Positions 22,703 through 31,640 of a stretch of 39,886 nucleotides of DNA are shown here, one piece after another (positions within the stretch are counted from its first letter, which is position 1; every line of letters begins with the position of its first letter). This DNA comes from Deltaproteobacteria bacterium. GTDB lineage: Bacteria; Desulfobacterota; Syntrophia; Syntrophales; JAFGIO01. The stretch spans positions 1-39,886 of the forward strand of contig JAFGIO010000271.1 in NCBI GenBank assembly GCA_016929555.1, written 5' to 3'. A program made the translations under genes and the position numbers. Below the pieces are notes generated by a model. It saw only the letters and a list, made by a program, of their open reading frames with translations. It had not been told where the DNA came from and made no database searches.

Positions 22703-23851
22703 ATGGATCTATCATTCGAACAGGGACCGATCAGACCGCCGAGCGAGGCCAGGAGCCTCCTGATCAGGGCAACCAGAAACTGCCCCTGGAACAAGTGCGC
22801 CTTCTGCCACACCTATAGAGGCACCAAATTCTCGTTGCGCGACCCGGCCGAAATCAAGGAAGACATCCGGAAGGCGGGTCGGATCGCGGATGAGCTCAAG
22901 GAGTTGTCCTGGCGATACGGCGAGGGCGGCCAGATCACGGGCAGGGTGGTCAACCACATCTACGGACAGAGAGCGATCTACAACGACGGTTTCCGTTCCG
23001 TCGCCGCCTGGCTCTATTTCGGAGGTGAATCCGTTTTTCTTCAGGATGCCAATTCACTGATCATGAAAACGGACGTCCTTATCGATATTCTAACCTTCAT
23101 CAGGGAGCGTTTCCCCGAGGTCAAGCGGATCACTACCTACGGCCGATCCCATACGGCGGCCAGGAAATCCGTGGACGAGCTCGTCAGCCTGCACAAGGCC
23201 GGTCTTTCGAGGATTCACAGCGGCTTGGAGAGCGGCTGCGATGCCGTCCTCGACTTCATGCGCAAAGGGGCAACGGCGGCCGATCATATCAAGGGCGGCC
23301 AGAGAATCGTGGAGGCCGGCATCTCCTTGTGCGAATACGTCATGCCGGGACTCGGAGGCATCCGCTGGACGAAGGAGCATGCCGACGATACGGCCAGGGT
23401 TATCAACGCCATCGATCCCGATTTCGTCCGTCTCCGATCGCTGCATGTCGTGAGGGGAACCGAGCTTTACGAGATGATGCAGCGGGGCGAGTTCGAACCC
23501 TTGGGAGACGAAGCGATTCTCCGCGAAATCCGGCAATTCATCGAAAGGCTGGACGGGATCGGGACGACCCTCGTAAGCGACCACATCCTCAATCTCCTCG
23601 AGGAGTTGGAGGGAAGGCCCTCCGAAGACAAGCCGAAACTGCTTGCGACTATCGACCGGTATTTTTCGCTGCCCGAACAGGAAAGAATCATTTACAGGCT
23701 CGGACGAAGGATGGGTCTCTTCAGGCGGCTCGACGATCTGTCCAATCAAGAAACCTACCTGAAATTGAAGGGCATCGTGGACCGGTATGCCGGCGAAGAG
23801 CCCGGACGGATGGAACGGGATCTGGCGGAAGCGATGCAAAACTATATATGA
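22703..23851 (+). CDS. Radical SAM protein, 382 aa
   Basis: The N-terminal cluster motif is C27-PWNK-C32-AF-C35, a CX4CX2C spacing rather than the common CX3CX2C. The barrel continues with ITTYGRSHTAA, GLSRIHSGLESGCDAVLDFMRKGAT (the S-G-L-E-S/G-x-x element of Elp3/MiaB-like barrels) and MPGLGG. The C-terminal 90 residues are helical. The function is not known. It begins 22 bases after the lipoprotein gene and may belong to the same transcript. Confidence 0.8.
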   Translation: MDLSFEQGPIRPPSEARSLLIRATRNCPWNKCAFCHTYRGTKFSLRDPAEIKEDIRKAGRIADELKELSWRYGEGGQITGRVVNHIYGQRAIYNDGFRSVAAWLYFGGESVFLQDANSLIMKTDVLIDILTFIRERFPEVKRITTYGRSHTAARKSVDELVSLHKAGLSRIHSGLESGCDAVLDFMRKGATAADHIKGGQRIVEAGISLCEYVMPGLGGIRWTKEHADDTARVINAIDPDFVRLRSLHVVRGTELYEMMQRGEFEPLGDEAILREIRQFIERLDGIGTTLVSDHILNLLEELEGRPSEDKPKLLATIDRYFSLPEQERIIYRLGRRMGLFRRLDDLSNQETYLKLKGIVDRYAGEEPGRMERDLAEAMQNYI

Positions 23852-23927
23852 AAAGCGAGATCAACGCTCGGAAAGGAGCAGCCCCATTGACATCAAGACG
23901 ATCGTGACCCCATTTGTAAAAAGAGGG

Positions 23928-23956
23928 TTGACTGCTCGGTAAGTTTATGATAAGTT
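23928..23956 (+). promoter_or_regulatory. Predicted promoter of carD
   Basis: TTGACT (23928-23933), 17 bases, TAAGTT (23951-23956). The -35 is good and the -10 weak, which is interesting because CarD-family proteins act on promoters with poor open-complex stability. Confidence 0.4.
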
Positions 23957-23990
23957 GCTAATTTCAATCTACAAATTGTAGGAGTGCACC

Positions 23991-24476
23991 ATGTTTAAGG
24001 TTGGTGATCTGGCGGTATACCCTGCCCAGGGCGTCGGCGTGATCGAGGCCATCGAGAACAGGGAGATCATGGGAAATAAGCGGCTGTTCTACATCATGAA
24101 GATCATGGGAAACGGCATGAAAATCATGATCCCGACGGATGGCGCCGAATCGGTCGGGCTGAGGGAGGTCATCACGAAAGACGATATTCCCAAGATCTAC
24201 GAGATCCTCAGGAACAAGGACGTTACCATTGACAAACAGACCTGGAACAAGCGTTACAAGGAATACCTGGAAAAGATCAAGACGGGATCCGTTTTTGAGG
24301 TAGCCAGGGTGCTCCGGGATCTTTTTCTGCTGAAAAGCGACAAGAATCTTTCCTTCGGCGAGCGCAAGATGATGGATACGGCCAAGAATCTCCTGATTCG
24401 GGAGATATCCATCGCAAGCCACGCCGAAGAAACGAAGGTGGAGCAGGATCTGAAAAAGATATTCACCGTTCAATGA
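23991..24476 (+). CDS. CarD family transcriptional regulator, 161 aa
   Basis: Starts MFKVGDLAVYPAQGVGVIEAI, the Tudor-like RNA-polymerase-interacting domain of CarD/CdnL proteins (residues 1-65). The helical DNA-binding C-terminal domain follows, with W (QTWNKRYKEY) near 85 and a conserved ending RDLFLLKSDKNLSFGERKMMDTAKNLL-type segment. It binds the RNA polymerase beta subunit and tunes open-complex stability at housekeeping promoters. Gene order carD / PIN-TRAM / ispD / ispF is common in Desulfobacterota. Confidence 0.92.
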   Translation: MFKVGDLAVYPAQGVGVIEAIENREIMGNKRLFYIMKIMGNGMKIMIPTDGAESVGLREVITKDDIPKIYEILRNKDVTIDKQTWNKRYKEYLEKIKTGSVFEVARVLRDLFLLKSDKNLSFGERKMMDTAKNLLIREISIASHAEETKVEQDLKKIFTVQ

Positions 24477-24735
24477 TCCCTCTTGCGAAAAAAGCCGGAA
24501 AAGCTTCTCGCAGGCTGCACCCTGTTTTTTTCTATGTCACACGACCTCGAGGAATCAAACGCTTCCGCAGCTCCGCCCGATTCACGGCACCCGCGACGGA
24601 CAGCCCTTGAGGGTCTTTCATGCTCTTTCGTATCGAAAGAAACGCGGGGCGCTCTCGTCGCATCTGAACGGGCTGCGGTGGGAGCGCGAGATCCGTCCAT
24701 TTATAAAAATCTCAAAAGAAAGGAGGTGAACGCTA

Positions 24736-25758
24736 TTGATCGTCAGGTCACTCTTGCTTTTAGCCTGTTCCGTGAGCGGATATTTCATTGCCTTCCATTA
24801 TAACTGGCAATTTCCTAAAACACTCATAGGGTTATTATTCGGTGCTTTGATTGCCCTATTCGTTATTTATCTCGAGAAAACCATCAGAAAAGTTTCCCTC
24901 CGGGTTCTGTTCGGGGGCGTTGCCGGCATGATCGTGGGCCTTTTAATCGCCTTTCTTTTCGCCTACGGGTTGAGCTTTGTCAGCAACATTATGGAAAAAC
25001 AGCAAGTCGTCCCCTGGATTTACACGCTTTTAACCGGGGTGATGGGTTACCTGGGACTGGTCCTTGGGTCTAAAAAAATCGAAGAAATCCACCTCTTCGG
25101 ATTTAACGCCGTCAAGGAACATGACGATTACCGGATACTGGATACCAGCGTCATCATAGACGGCCGAATCGCGGATATCTGCGATACGGGCTTCCTCGAA
25201 GGCAACCTGATCGTACCGAGATTCGTACTGGACGAATTGCAGTACATCGCCGATTCTTCCGATTCGATGAAACGTTCCCGGGGTCGAAGAGGCCTGGAAA
25301 TCCTCAACCGGATGCAACGCGGCAGCGGCATAACCATCGAGGTTGTCGATCAGGACTTCCCCAAGATCAAAGGCGTCGACGCCAAGCTGGTGGCGCTTGC
25401 CAAAAAGATGAACGGCAAGATCCTCACCAACGACTTCAACCTGAACAAGGTGGCCGAGCTGCAGGGAATCAAGATCCTGAACGTGAACGAGCTCGCCAAT
25501 GCCCTCAAACCTGTGGTACTGCCCGGTGAGACGATGACCGTCAAAGTCATCCGGGAAGGCAAGGAACCCGGACAGGGAGTCGCCTACCTCGATGACGGAA
25601 CCATGATCATCGTGGACAATGCCCAGAAGCACCTGGGTGCCACCGTCGAGGTTCTGGTGACCAGCGTGCTGCAAACGACGGCTGGTCGGATGATCTTCTC
25701 CGAGATGAAGGGGATCGCCAGCGAGAAGAAAACCCCCGGGCTCAACACAAAAAATTGA
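24736..25758 (+). CDS. Membrane PIN-TRAM domain protein, 340 aa
   Basis: Four N-terminal membrane segments (about 2-20, 27-47, 57-82, 90-110) precede a PIN-like nuclease domain (RILDTSVIIDGRIADI with the first acidic residue, FVLDELQYIAD, ILTNDFNLNKVAEL). A C-terminal TRAM RNA-binding domain (about 262-325, ETMTVKVIREGKEPGQGVAYLDDG in part) follows. This is the YacL-type architecture. The start is TTG 24736, fixed by an excellent AGGAGGTGA ribosome-binding site; the annotated ATG-like alternatives would delete the first helix. The 259-base leader after carD contains one GC-rich hairpin-like stretch (24648-24685) and no gene. Confidence 0.9.
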   Translation: MIVRSLLLLACSVSGYFIAFHYNWQFPKTLIGLLFGALIALFVIYLEKTIRKVSLRVLFGGVAGMIVGLLIAFLFAYGLSFVSNIMEKQQVVPWIYTLLTGVMGYLGLVLGSKKIEEIHLFGFNAVKEHDDYRILDTSVIIDGRIADICDTGFLEGNLIVPRFVLDELQYIADSSDSMKRSRGRRGLEILNRMQRGSGITIEVVDQDFPKIKGVDAKLVALAKKMNGKILTNDFNLNKVAELQGIKILNVNELANALKPVVLPGETMTVKVIREGKEPGQGVAYLDDGTMIIVDNAQKHLGATVEVLVTSVLQTTAGRMIFSEMKGIASEKKTPGLNTKN

Positions 25759-25839
25759 TCAGAAGCATGATCGGGCCCCCGCCTTCCTACAACCCTTTAT
25801 TCCGGTTAAGGGGGGTGGGGGTCTCTATTGCCGTAACCC

Positions 25840-26541
25840 ATGAAAACGGTTGCCATCATCGCAGCGGGCGGTTCCGGAAGGCGGATGGGCGGTGGGAAGC
25901 GCAAGCAGTATCTCCGGCTTGACGGCATCCCCATCCTGGTGCATACCCTCAGGATCTTTCAAGAATCGCAGGCCGTGGATGCCATTTACCTCGTCGTGCC
26001 CGAAAGCGATATCGAGCAGACGCGCCGGCAGGTCGTCCAGTCCTACGGCCTGCCCAAGGTGCACCGCATCCTTGCAGGGGGTGCGCAGCGACAGGATTCG
26101 GTCCGCAACGGCCTTATCGCCCTGAACGAGGACTGCGGGATCGTCGTCATCCATGACGGCGTCAGGCCCTTTGTTTCGCGGGAACTGCTTGGGGCTGCCG
26201 TCGAAGGGGCAAAACAGAACGGCGCCGTCACCGTCGGCGTCCCCGTCAAGGACACCGTCAAAAAAGTGGATGCCTCGGGTTCCGTCGTTGAAACCCTGGA
26301 CCGGGACGGCCTTTGGCTGATTCAGACCCCGCAGGCCTTTAGGCGGGACATCATCGAAGCAGCCCATGGGCAGGCACACCGGAAGGGTTACTATGGTTAC
26401 GACGATGCCATCCTTGTGGAAAAGATGGGGTTTCCGGTGCGCATGATCCCCGGATCTTACAACAACATCAAAATCACCACCCGGGAAGACCTGGCCGTCG
26501 CCGAAGTCCTCCTGAAGCGGGGCCGCACAGGCGGCGCCTGA
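25840..26541 (+). CDS. ispD: 2-C-methyl-D-erythritol 4-phosphate cytidylyltransferase, 233 aa
   Basis: Third step of the non-mevalonate isoprenoid pathway: MEP + CTP to CDP-ME. The nucleotide-binding start IIAAGGSGRRMGGGKRKQY, the GGAQRQDSVRNGL stretch, VVIHDGVRPFV, PVKDTVKKV and the closing NNIKITTREDLAVAE are all diagnostic. It is followed after 19 bases by ispF and then gltX, forming an overlapping gene set. Confidence 0.95.
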   Translation: MKTVAIIAAGGSGRRMGGGKRKQYLRLDGIPILVHTLRIFQESQAVDAIYLVVPESDIEQTRRQVVQSYGLPKVHRILAGGAQRQDSVRNGLIALNEDCGIVVIHDGVRPFVSRELLGAAVEGAKQNGAVTVGVPVKDTVKKVDASGSVVETLDRDGLWLIQTPQAFRRDIIEAAHGQAHRKGYYGYDDAILVEKMGFPVRMIPGSYNNIKITTREDLAVAEVLLKRGRTGGA

Positions 26542-26560
26542 AAGGTTACGCGAGGTCCCC

Positions 26561-27040
26561 GTGAAGATCGGTTTCGGTTACGACAGCCACAGACTTGTGG
26601 AGGGCAGGCGGCTTATCCTGGGGGGGGTGGAGATCCCCTACGAGAAGGGCCTTTTGGGCCATTCGGACGCAGATGCCCTCGTTCACGCCCTCTGCGACGC
26701 CATTCTGGGGGCTGCCGGCCTCGGCGACCTGGGCGGACACTTCCCCGATACGGACCCCGCCTATAAAGACATCTCCAGCCTCGTCATCCTGGAGCGGGTG
26801 CGGGACATGGCGGCAGGCAAGGGCTATATCGTCGGCAACGTCGATGCCACGATCGTCGCGGAAAGGCCCCGGCTGCGGGGATACGTCGATGCCATGGCGG
26901 GCCGGATCGCCGGAATCCTCCAGGTGTCTCCGGAAGCGATCAACATTAAGGCCAAGACGAACGAGGGCATGGGCTTTACGGGACGCGCAGAGGGCGTGGC
27001 GGCCTTCGCCGTGGTCCTGATGCGGAGGCAGCCGGCTTGA
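26561..27040 (+). CDS. ispF: 2-C-methyl-D-erythritol 2,4-cyclodiphosphate synthase, 159 aa
   Basis: Converts CDP-ME 2-phosphate to MEcPP. Zinc ligands D8 and H10 (GFGYDSHRL) and the later His in LLGHSDADALVHAL are present, along with DLGGHFPDTDPAYKD and NIKAKTNEGMGFTGR. The start is GTG 26561. Its TGA overlaps the TTG start of gltX. Confidence 0.95.
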   Translation: MKIGFGYDSHRLVEGRRLILGGVEIPYEKGLLGHSDADALVHALCDAILGAAGLGDLGGHFPDTDPAYKDISSLVILERVRDMAAGKGYIVGNVDATIVAERPRLRGYVDAMAGRIAGILQVSPEAINIKAKTNEGMGFTGRAEGVAAFAVVLMRRQPA

Positions 27041-28482
27041 GAACGCCTGAAAAAACAAGGGTCCGCTTTGCGCCCTCCCCAACGGGAGAACTCCATGTGG
27101 GAAACGTCCGGACGGCGCTGTTCAACTGGCTCTTTGCCAGGCACCACGGAGGCACCTTTGTCCTGCGCGTCGAGGACACGGATGCCGAGAGGACGACCCC
27201 CGCCTATACGGCGTCTCTATGTGAGGACCTGCACTGGCTCGATCTGGACTGGGACGAGGGCCCCGAAAGGGGCGGTGCCTTCGGTCCCTATCGCCAGAGC
27301 GACCGGCTCGATCTCTACGATACCGCCCTCCGCAGCCTGATGGCCGACGGCAGGGTCTACCCCTGCTACTGCACGGAAGAGGAACTGGAGGCCGACCGCG
27401 CCGCCCTTCTGGCCGCTCATCGGACACCCCGCTACACGGGGCGGTGCAGGAATCTGACAGCGGAACGGACGGCGCAACTGGAAAGGGAGGGCCGCAGGCC
27501 GGCCTATCGGTTTCGCGTCCTGCCGGGAGCCGTCGCCTTTGACGATATCATCCGGGGCGCCATGCATTTCGAAGGCGAAGACCTCGGCGATTTCATCATC
27601 GTTCGCTCCAGCGGCATTCCGGCCTACAATTTCGCCGTGGTCGTCGACGACCATCTGATGGAGATCACCCACGTCATCCGGGGCGAGGACCATCTGTCCA
27701 ACACGGCCCTGCAACTCCAGCTCTACGATGCCCTCGGATACCAGCCCCCCCGCTTCGCCCATCATGCGCTCATCCTGGGACCGGACCGGACCAAGCTCAG
27801 CAAACGGCACGGCTCCGTTTCCGTGGCCGCCTTCAGAGACGGGGGCTATCTGCCGGAGGCCCTTCTGAATTATCTGGCCCTTTTGGGTAGTTCTCTTGGA
27901 GGGGGAAGAGAGGTTTGCAGCCGGGAGGACCTCGTCCGCTCCTTCTCCCTGGAGCGTGCCGGCCGCAGCGCCGCCGTCTTCGATGAGGAGAAACTGCGGT
28001 GGATCAACGGCATCTACCTTCGCAAGGACGCCCCCCGCAGGCTCGCGGAGCGGCTTGTCCCCTTCATGGAGAAGGCGGGCTACAGCCTGAAGGATCTGGG
28101 AGAGTGCCGGGCCGAGGACATCGCCATGGCCGTCCGGGACAACCTGGTGACCCTTTCCGATGTGGAAAACTACCTGCCTATCTTCTTCGACGACCGCTAC
28201 GAAGTTCATGAGGAGGCCGGGCGTCTTCTCAAGAAAGAAGAAGCGCGCCGGGTCCTGACAGCCTTTCGAGACACACTGCTGTCCGCCCCCCACCTCGGCG
28301 AACCGGACTTCCGGGATGTGATCCGGCAGGTCAGCGAAAAAACGGGCCTCACGGGGAAAAAGCTCTTCATGCCCCTTCGGGCCGCCCTCACGGGAGACAC
28401 CCGGGGTCCGGAGCTGGATCGGATCTTCGGCGTTCTCAAAAGAACGTCCCTTCTGAAGCGGACGGAGAGGGCCCTCGCCTGA
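27037..28482 (+). CDS. gltX: Glutamyl-tRNA synthetase, 481 aa
   Basis: Class I aminoacyl-tRNA synthetase charging tRNA(Glu). The ATP-binding HIGH motif appears as HVGN in PSPTGELHVGNVRTALFNWL, and KMSKS as KLSKRHGS near residue 252. FVLRVEDTDAERT and the CYCTEEELE segment are typical. The start is TTG 27037, overlapping the ispF stop, with GGAGG upstream. Normal length. Confidence 0.95.
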   Translation: MRTPEKTRVRFAPSPTGELHVGNVRTALFNWLFARHHGGTFVLRVEDTDAERTTPAYTASLCEDLHWLDLDWDEGPERGGAFGPYRQSDRLDLYDTALRSLMADGRVYPCYCTEEELEADRAALLAAHRTPRYTGRCRNLTAERTAQLEREGRRPAYRFRVLPGAVAFDDIIRGAMHFEGEDLGDFIIVRSSGIPAYNFAVVVDDHLMEITHVIRGEDHLSNTALQLQLYDALGYQPPRFAHHALILGPDRTKLSKRHGSVSVAAFRDGGYLPEALLNYLALLGSSLGGGREVCSREDLVRSFSLERAGRSAAVFDEEKLRWINGIYLRKDAPRRLAERLVPFMEKAGYSLKDLGECRAEDIAMAVRDNLVTLSDVENYLPIFFDDRYEVHEEAGRLLKKEEARRVLTAFRDTLLSAPHLGEPDFRDVIRQVSEKTGLTGKKLFMPLRAALTGDTRGPELDRIFGVLKRTSLLKRTERALA

Positions 28483-28500
28483 ACGGATAGAAAGGTTATG

Positions 28501-28553
28501 TGAAAATCCACCACGCCATATCCCTTATGGGGAAGGGGGTGGGTCGATTTTCA
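28501..28553 (+). terminator. Possible terminator hairpin after gltX
   Basis: Arms TGAAAATCCACCAC (28501-28514) and GTGGGTCGATTTTCA (28539-28553) pair over 13-14 bases with one bulge. A TC-TTTT run follows, short of a strong U-tract. Confidence 0.45.
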
Positions 28554-28605
28554 TCTTTTGATGTGCCCGCGCTCGGGTGCATGAGTGAGAAACAAGGAGG
28601 GAGAT

Positions 28606-29031
28606 ATGCCACTTACAAGACAGGAAATCAGCGAGGCCATGGATCGGTGGAACCAGGCATGGGCGGACCATGACTTGGGCGGTGTCATGGACCTGTTTCA
28701 CGAAGACGTCTTTTTTGAACACTGGACTGGTACGGAGGTGAAGGGCAGCAAGGCCCTGCGGGAGGCCTGGACCCCTTGGTTCACGAACCACGGCGGTTTC
28801 CGCTTCACCACCGAGGACCTTTTCATCGACGAAAAGCAGCAGAAGCTGCTCTACCAGTGGACCCTCGACTGGCCTTCCGTCGAGCAGGGACGGGAAGGCC
28901 GTCCCGAGCGGCGGCGAGGCGTGGATGTCATCCATTTCCAGGACGGCAAGATCATCAACAAGCTGACCTATGCCAAGACGGCCATCGAAATCGAAGGCAA
29001 AAAAATGCGGCTGTCGGTCCCGGCCCTCTGA
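28606..29031 (+). CDS. SnoaL/NTF2-like protein, 141 aa
   Basis: A typical NTF2-like pattern: helix with MDRWNQAWADHDLGGVMDLFHEDV-type start, FEHWTGTEVKG, then strands LLYQWTLDW and GVDVIHFQDGKIINKLTY. These folds serve as small-molecule binding or isomerase domains; substrate unknown. ATG 28606 is set by GGAGGGAGAT just upstream; a GTG seven codons earlier is weaker. The 3' tail of a nitroreductase gene follows. Confidence 0.75.
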   Translation: MPLTRQEISEAMDRWNQAWADHDLGGVMDLFHEDVFFEHWTGTEVKGSKALREAWTPWFTNHGGFRFTTEDLFIDEKQQKLLYQWTLDWPSVEQGREGRPERRRGVDVIHFQDGKIINKLTYAKTAIEIEGKKMRLSVPAL

Positions 29032-29092
29032 CGGGAGGTGCGAAGGGCGGCTCCCGTCAGCCCACGCCTCCGGACGGGGCGTCTGTCCCCAG

Positions 29093-29263
29093 GCCGTGCC
29101 CTCGGCCCATCCGGAGCGGATCCGGGACATGCTCGGGGTCCCGGAAAGGATCGCCATCGTTCTGGCCATCTCCCTGGGCTACCCGGACAGCGAGGCCCCG
29201 GTAAACCGCTATCGCTCCGAGAGAAGGGACATCGAGGAATTCGTGCGCCGGATCGGATGCTGA
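29093..29263 (+). pseudogene. C-terminal remnant of a nitroreductase-family gene
   Basis: The frame ending at 29263 reads HPERIRDMLGVPERIAIVLA followed by ISLGYPDSEAPVNRYRSERR. This is the pattern that closes many flavin nitroreductases (helix, then I-x-L-G-Y-P, then a basic tail). No start or N-terminal domain is present upstream, where the NTF2-like gene ends in another frame, so it is a truncated relic. Confidence 0.55.
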
Positions 29264-29313
29264 GGTACAAAGTTTGCAGGTAACTTCGCAAGATAAAAGC
29301 GCAAGGAGGATGC

Positions 29314-30498
29314 ATGAGATTCATAGAAGAGATCGACCTCAAGGGAAAGCGGGTTCTGTGCCGATTCGATTTCAACGTTCCCCTCGACAATACCCAGCAC
29401 ATCACCGATGACACCCGGATCCGGGCGGTTTTGCCGACGATCAACTATGCCCTAGACGAGGGGGCGAAGATCATCGCCGTCTCGCATCTGGGAAGGCCCA
29501 AGGGAAAGGTGGTCCCGGAATTGAGCCTCGCCCCGGTGGCAAAGCGGCTCTCCCGCCTGCTCGGAAAGGACGTGACGATGGCGAAGGACTGCCTGGGCAG
29601 GGAGGTCAAAAAACTGATCGCATCCATGCAGCCCGGCAACATCGTCCTGCTGGAGAACCTGCGTTTCCATCCCGGGGAGGAGGCCAACGACGATGCCTTC
29701 GCCCGGCAGCTCGCCGGCTATGCCGACGTCTACATCGACGACGCCTTCGGCAACGCCCACAGGAGCCACGCCTCGAACGTGGGCATCACCAAGTTCGCCA
29801 AGGTCTGCGGCTGTGGATTTTTGATCAAGAAGGAACTGAACTACTTTCAAACGGCCCTGGAGAATCCCGCCCGTCCCTTCGTGGCAATCATCGGCGGCTC
29901 CAAGGTCTCCGGCAAGCTGGAAACCCTGATCCGCCTCGTGCAGAGGGTCAACAAAATGATCATCGGCGGGGGAATGGCATTCACCTTCCTCAAGGCCAAA
30001 GGCTACGAAGTCGGCCAGTCCCTGGTTGAAAACGATCTGATCCCCCAGGCGAAAGAGATCATGGATACGGCCCAGAAGCTGGGCGTCAAGTTCTATCTCC
30101 CCGTCGACTGCGTCATCGCCGAGCGGAAAAGCGCCGACGCGGAATCGAAGATCGTTCCCGTCCAGGAAATCAATTCCTATTGGATCGGTCTCGACATCGG
30201 ACCGGCGACCATCACGCTCTTTACCGAGGCCCTCAGCAACGCCAAGACGATCGTCTGGAACGGCCCCATGGGTGTTTTCGAGATCGACGCCTTCAGCCGG
30301 GGCACCTATGCCCTCGCCCATAGCGTCGCCAACTCCTACGCCCTTTCCATCGTTGGAGGGGGCGACACGGATGTGGCCATCCACAAGGCGGGGGAAAGCG
30401 ACAACATCACCTATATCTCCACCGGCGGGGGGGCGTCCCTCGAGCTTTTGGAGGGAAAGGTGCTTCCGGCCATCGAGGCCCTGGATCGCTGCGCCTGA
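29314..30498 (+). CDS. pgk: Phosphoglycerate kinase, 394 aa
   Basis: Glycolysis/gluconeogenesis: 1,3-bisphosphoglycerate + ADP to 3-phosphoglycerate + ATP. Signature segments are present in order: [47 protein letters not shown], the nucleotide-binding [16 protein letters not shown] and GGGDTDVAI, and the closing [14 protein letters not shown]. Full length. AAGGAGG precedes the ATG. The partner step, phosphoglycerate mutase, is encoded at 18823-20439. Confidence 0.97.
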   Translation: MRFIEEIDLKGKRVLCRFDFNVPLDNTQHITDDTRIRAVLPTINYALDEGAKIIAVSHLGRPKGKVVPELSLAPVAKRLSRLLGKDVTMAKDCLGREVKKLIASMQPGNIVLLENLRFHPGEEANDDAFARQLAGYADVYIDDAFGNAHRSHASNVGITKFAKVCGCGFLIKKELNYFQTALENPARPFVAIIGGSKVSGKLETLIRLVQRVNKMIIGGGMAFTFLKAKGYEVGQSLVENDLIPQAKEIMDTAQKLGVKFYLPVDCVIAERKSADAESKIVPVQEINSYWIGLDIGPATITLFTEALSNAKTIVWNGPMGVFEIDAFSRGTYALAHSVANSYALSIVGGGDTDVAIHKAGESDNITYISTGGGASLELLEGKVLPAIEALDRCA

Positions 30499-30547
30499 CC
30501 GTGACGGTCGTCCTCCCCATCCCGCTTGACGGGGCTCGGGATCGCCT

Positions 30548-31522
30548 TCAACGGCGCAGGAGGGAAAAGACGATGCCGGCGCCGTTCTCCTGCCGGTAGA
30601 TGAGCCTCTTCTCCTCGAGGTAGCGGAGGTGGGCAATGGCCTCCCCGGTGGCAAACCACTTTTGCGCCACGGGGAAGAGGTCCCATCGGGAGTAGGCGAT
30701 GTCCCAGCTCATCTGCGAGGCGATCTGGAAGGCGTTCTGGGAACCGGCCGTCAGGATCGACAGAACCTCGTCGGCCCGCCTTCTATGATGTCTCTGGAGT
30801 TCTTCCACGCGCTCCCGGAAGAATGGAAAGAGCCTGCGGTGGCCGGGCAGGACGAGCTCGACCTGCAGGCCGAGCACCTTGTCCAGGCTGTTCAGGTAGT
30901 TCTGGAGCGCGTTTTCCCGGTCCGACCAGCACTGGATGTTGGGGGTGATGTCGATGAGGATATGGTCGCCGGCGATGAGGAGCTTCTTGGCGTCATCATA
31001 GAGACAGATGTGGCCCAGGGTGTGGCCGGGGGTCTCGATGCACCGCAGGCGGTAATCGCCGACCTCTATCGTGTCGCCTTCGACGAGAACGTTCAGCTCG
31101 GGAATCCATTCCGGCTTGTACTTGTACCCGGGATGGTTCATCAGGGCCGCCCGCAGCAGATCCTCCGGAAAACCGTTGAGACCGGCATAGGAGATCATGG
31201 GCTCCCAGCCGATGGTGGATTCGATGATCTCCTTGTCCGGCCGGTTGAAATAGACGGTGGTGCTTTCCGGCCGCGCCAGTTTTCCGACGAGACCGAAGTG
31301 ATCGGCATGGAGGTGGGTGATGAAGATGTCCGTTCTGTCCAGATCCACGTCGATCTCCCGTAGACCGGCCTCCATGGCCTCCTGGCACTCCTGCTGGTTG
31401 AGTCCCGTGTCGATGATCAGATGCCTGTCGTCGGATTTCAAAACGTAGGAATTGAGATATTTCAGGGGGTTCCCCGGCAGGGGGATTTCGATTCTGTACA
31501 GCCCGGGTCGAACCTCTTCCAT
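30548..31522 (-). CDS. MBL-fold metallo-hydrolase, 324 aa
   Basis: The metal motif HLHADH (H70, H72, D74, H75) plus CIETPGHTLGHICLYD, AGDHIL and LPGHRR place it in the glyoxalase-II-like metallo-beta-lactamase superfamily. A C-terminal winged-helix-like region (about 265-324) resembles the LACTB2/MBL-wHTH group. ATG 31522 is chosen (GGAG 9 bases upstream); the longer frame reads into the divergent promoter region. Substrate unknown; a thioesterase role would suit the many CoA genes nearby but is a guess. Confidence 0.85.
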   Translation of the reverse strand: MEEVRPGLYRIEIPLPGNPLKYLNSYVLKSDDRHLIIDTGLNQQECQEAMEAGLREIDVDLDRTDIFITHLHADHFGLVGKLARPESTTVYFNRPDKEIIESTIGWEPMISYAGLNGFPEDLLRAALMNHPGYKYKPEWIPELNVLVEGDTIEVGDYRLRCIETPGHTLGHICLYDDAKKLLIAGDHILIDITPNIQCWSDRENALQNYLNSLDKVLGLQVELVLPGHRRLFPFFRERVEELQRHHRRRADEVLSILTAGSQNAFQIASQMSWDIAYSRWDLFPVAQKWFATGEAIAHLRYLEEKRLIYRQENGAGIVFSLLRR

Positions 31523-31640
31523 GATGAACGCTCCTTTCGGTTTTTTGAAAGCGCCTGCTGACGTCGTGACGTCGGGTCTATAATATGGTAAGGTCTCCCT
31601 TGTCAATCCCTTTGTTCTGCAATTTACGGGCCTGTATGCC

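Noticed and set aside
24483-24803. 106-codon plus-strand frame after carD
   Set aside because: Composition resembles non-coding sequence and it overlaps the strong ribosome-binding site and start of the PIN-TRAM gene.
27217-28293. 358-codon minus-strand frame opposite gltX
   Set aside because: Antisense shadow of a well-supported GltX; no domain seen.
29452-30654. 400-codon minus-strand frame opposite pgk
   Set aside because: Antisense shadow of Pgk in GC-rich DNA.
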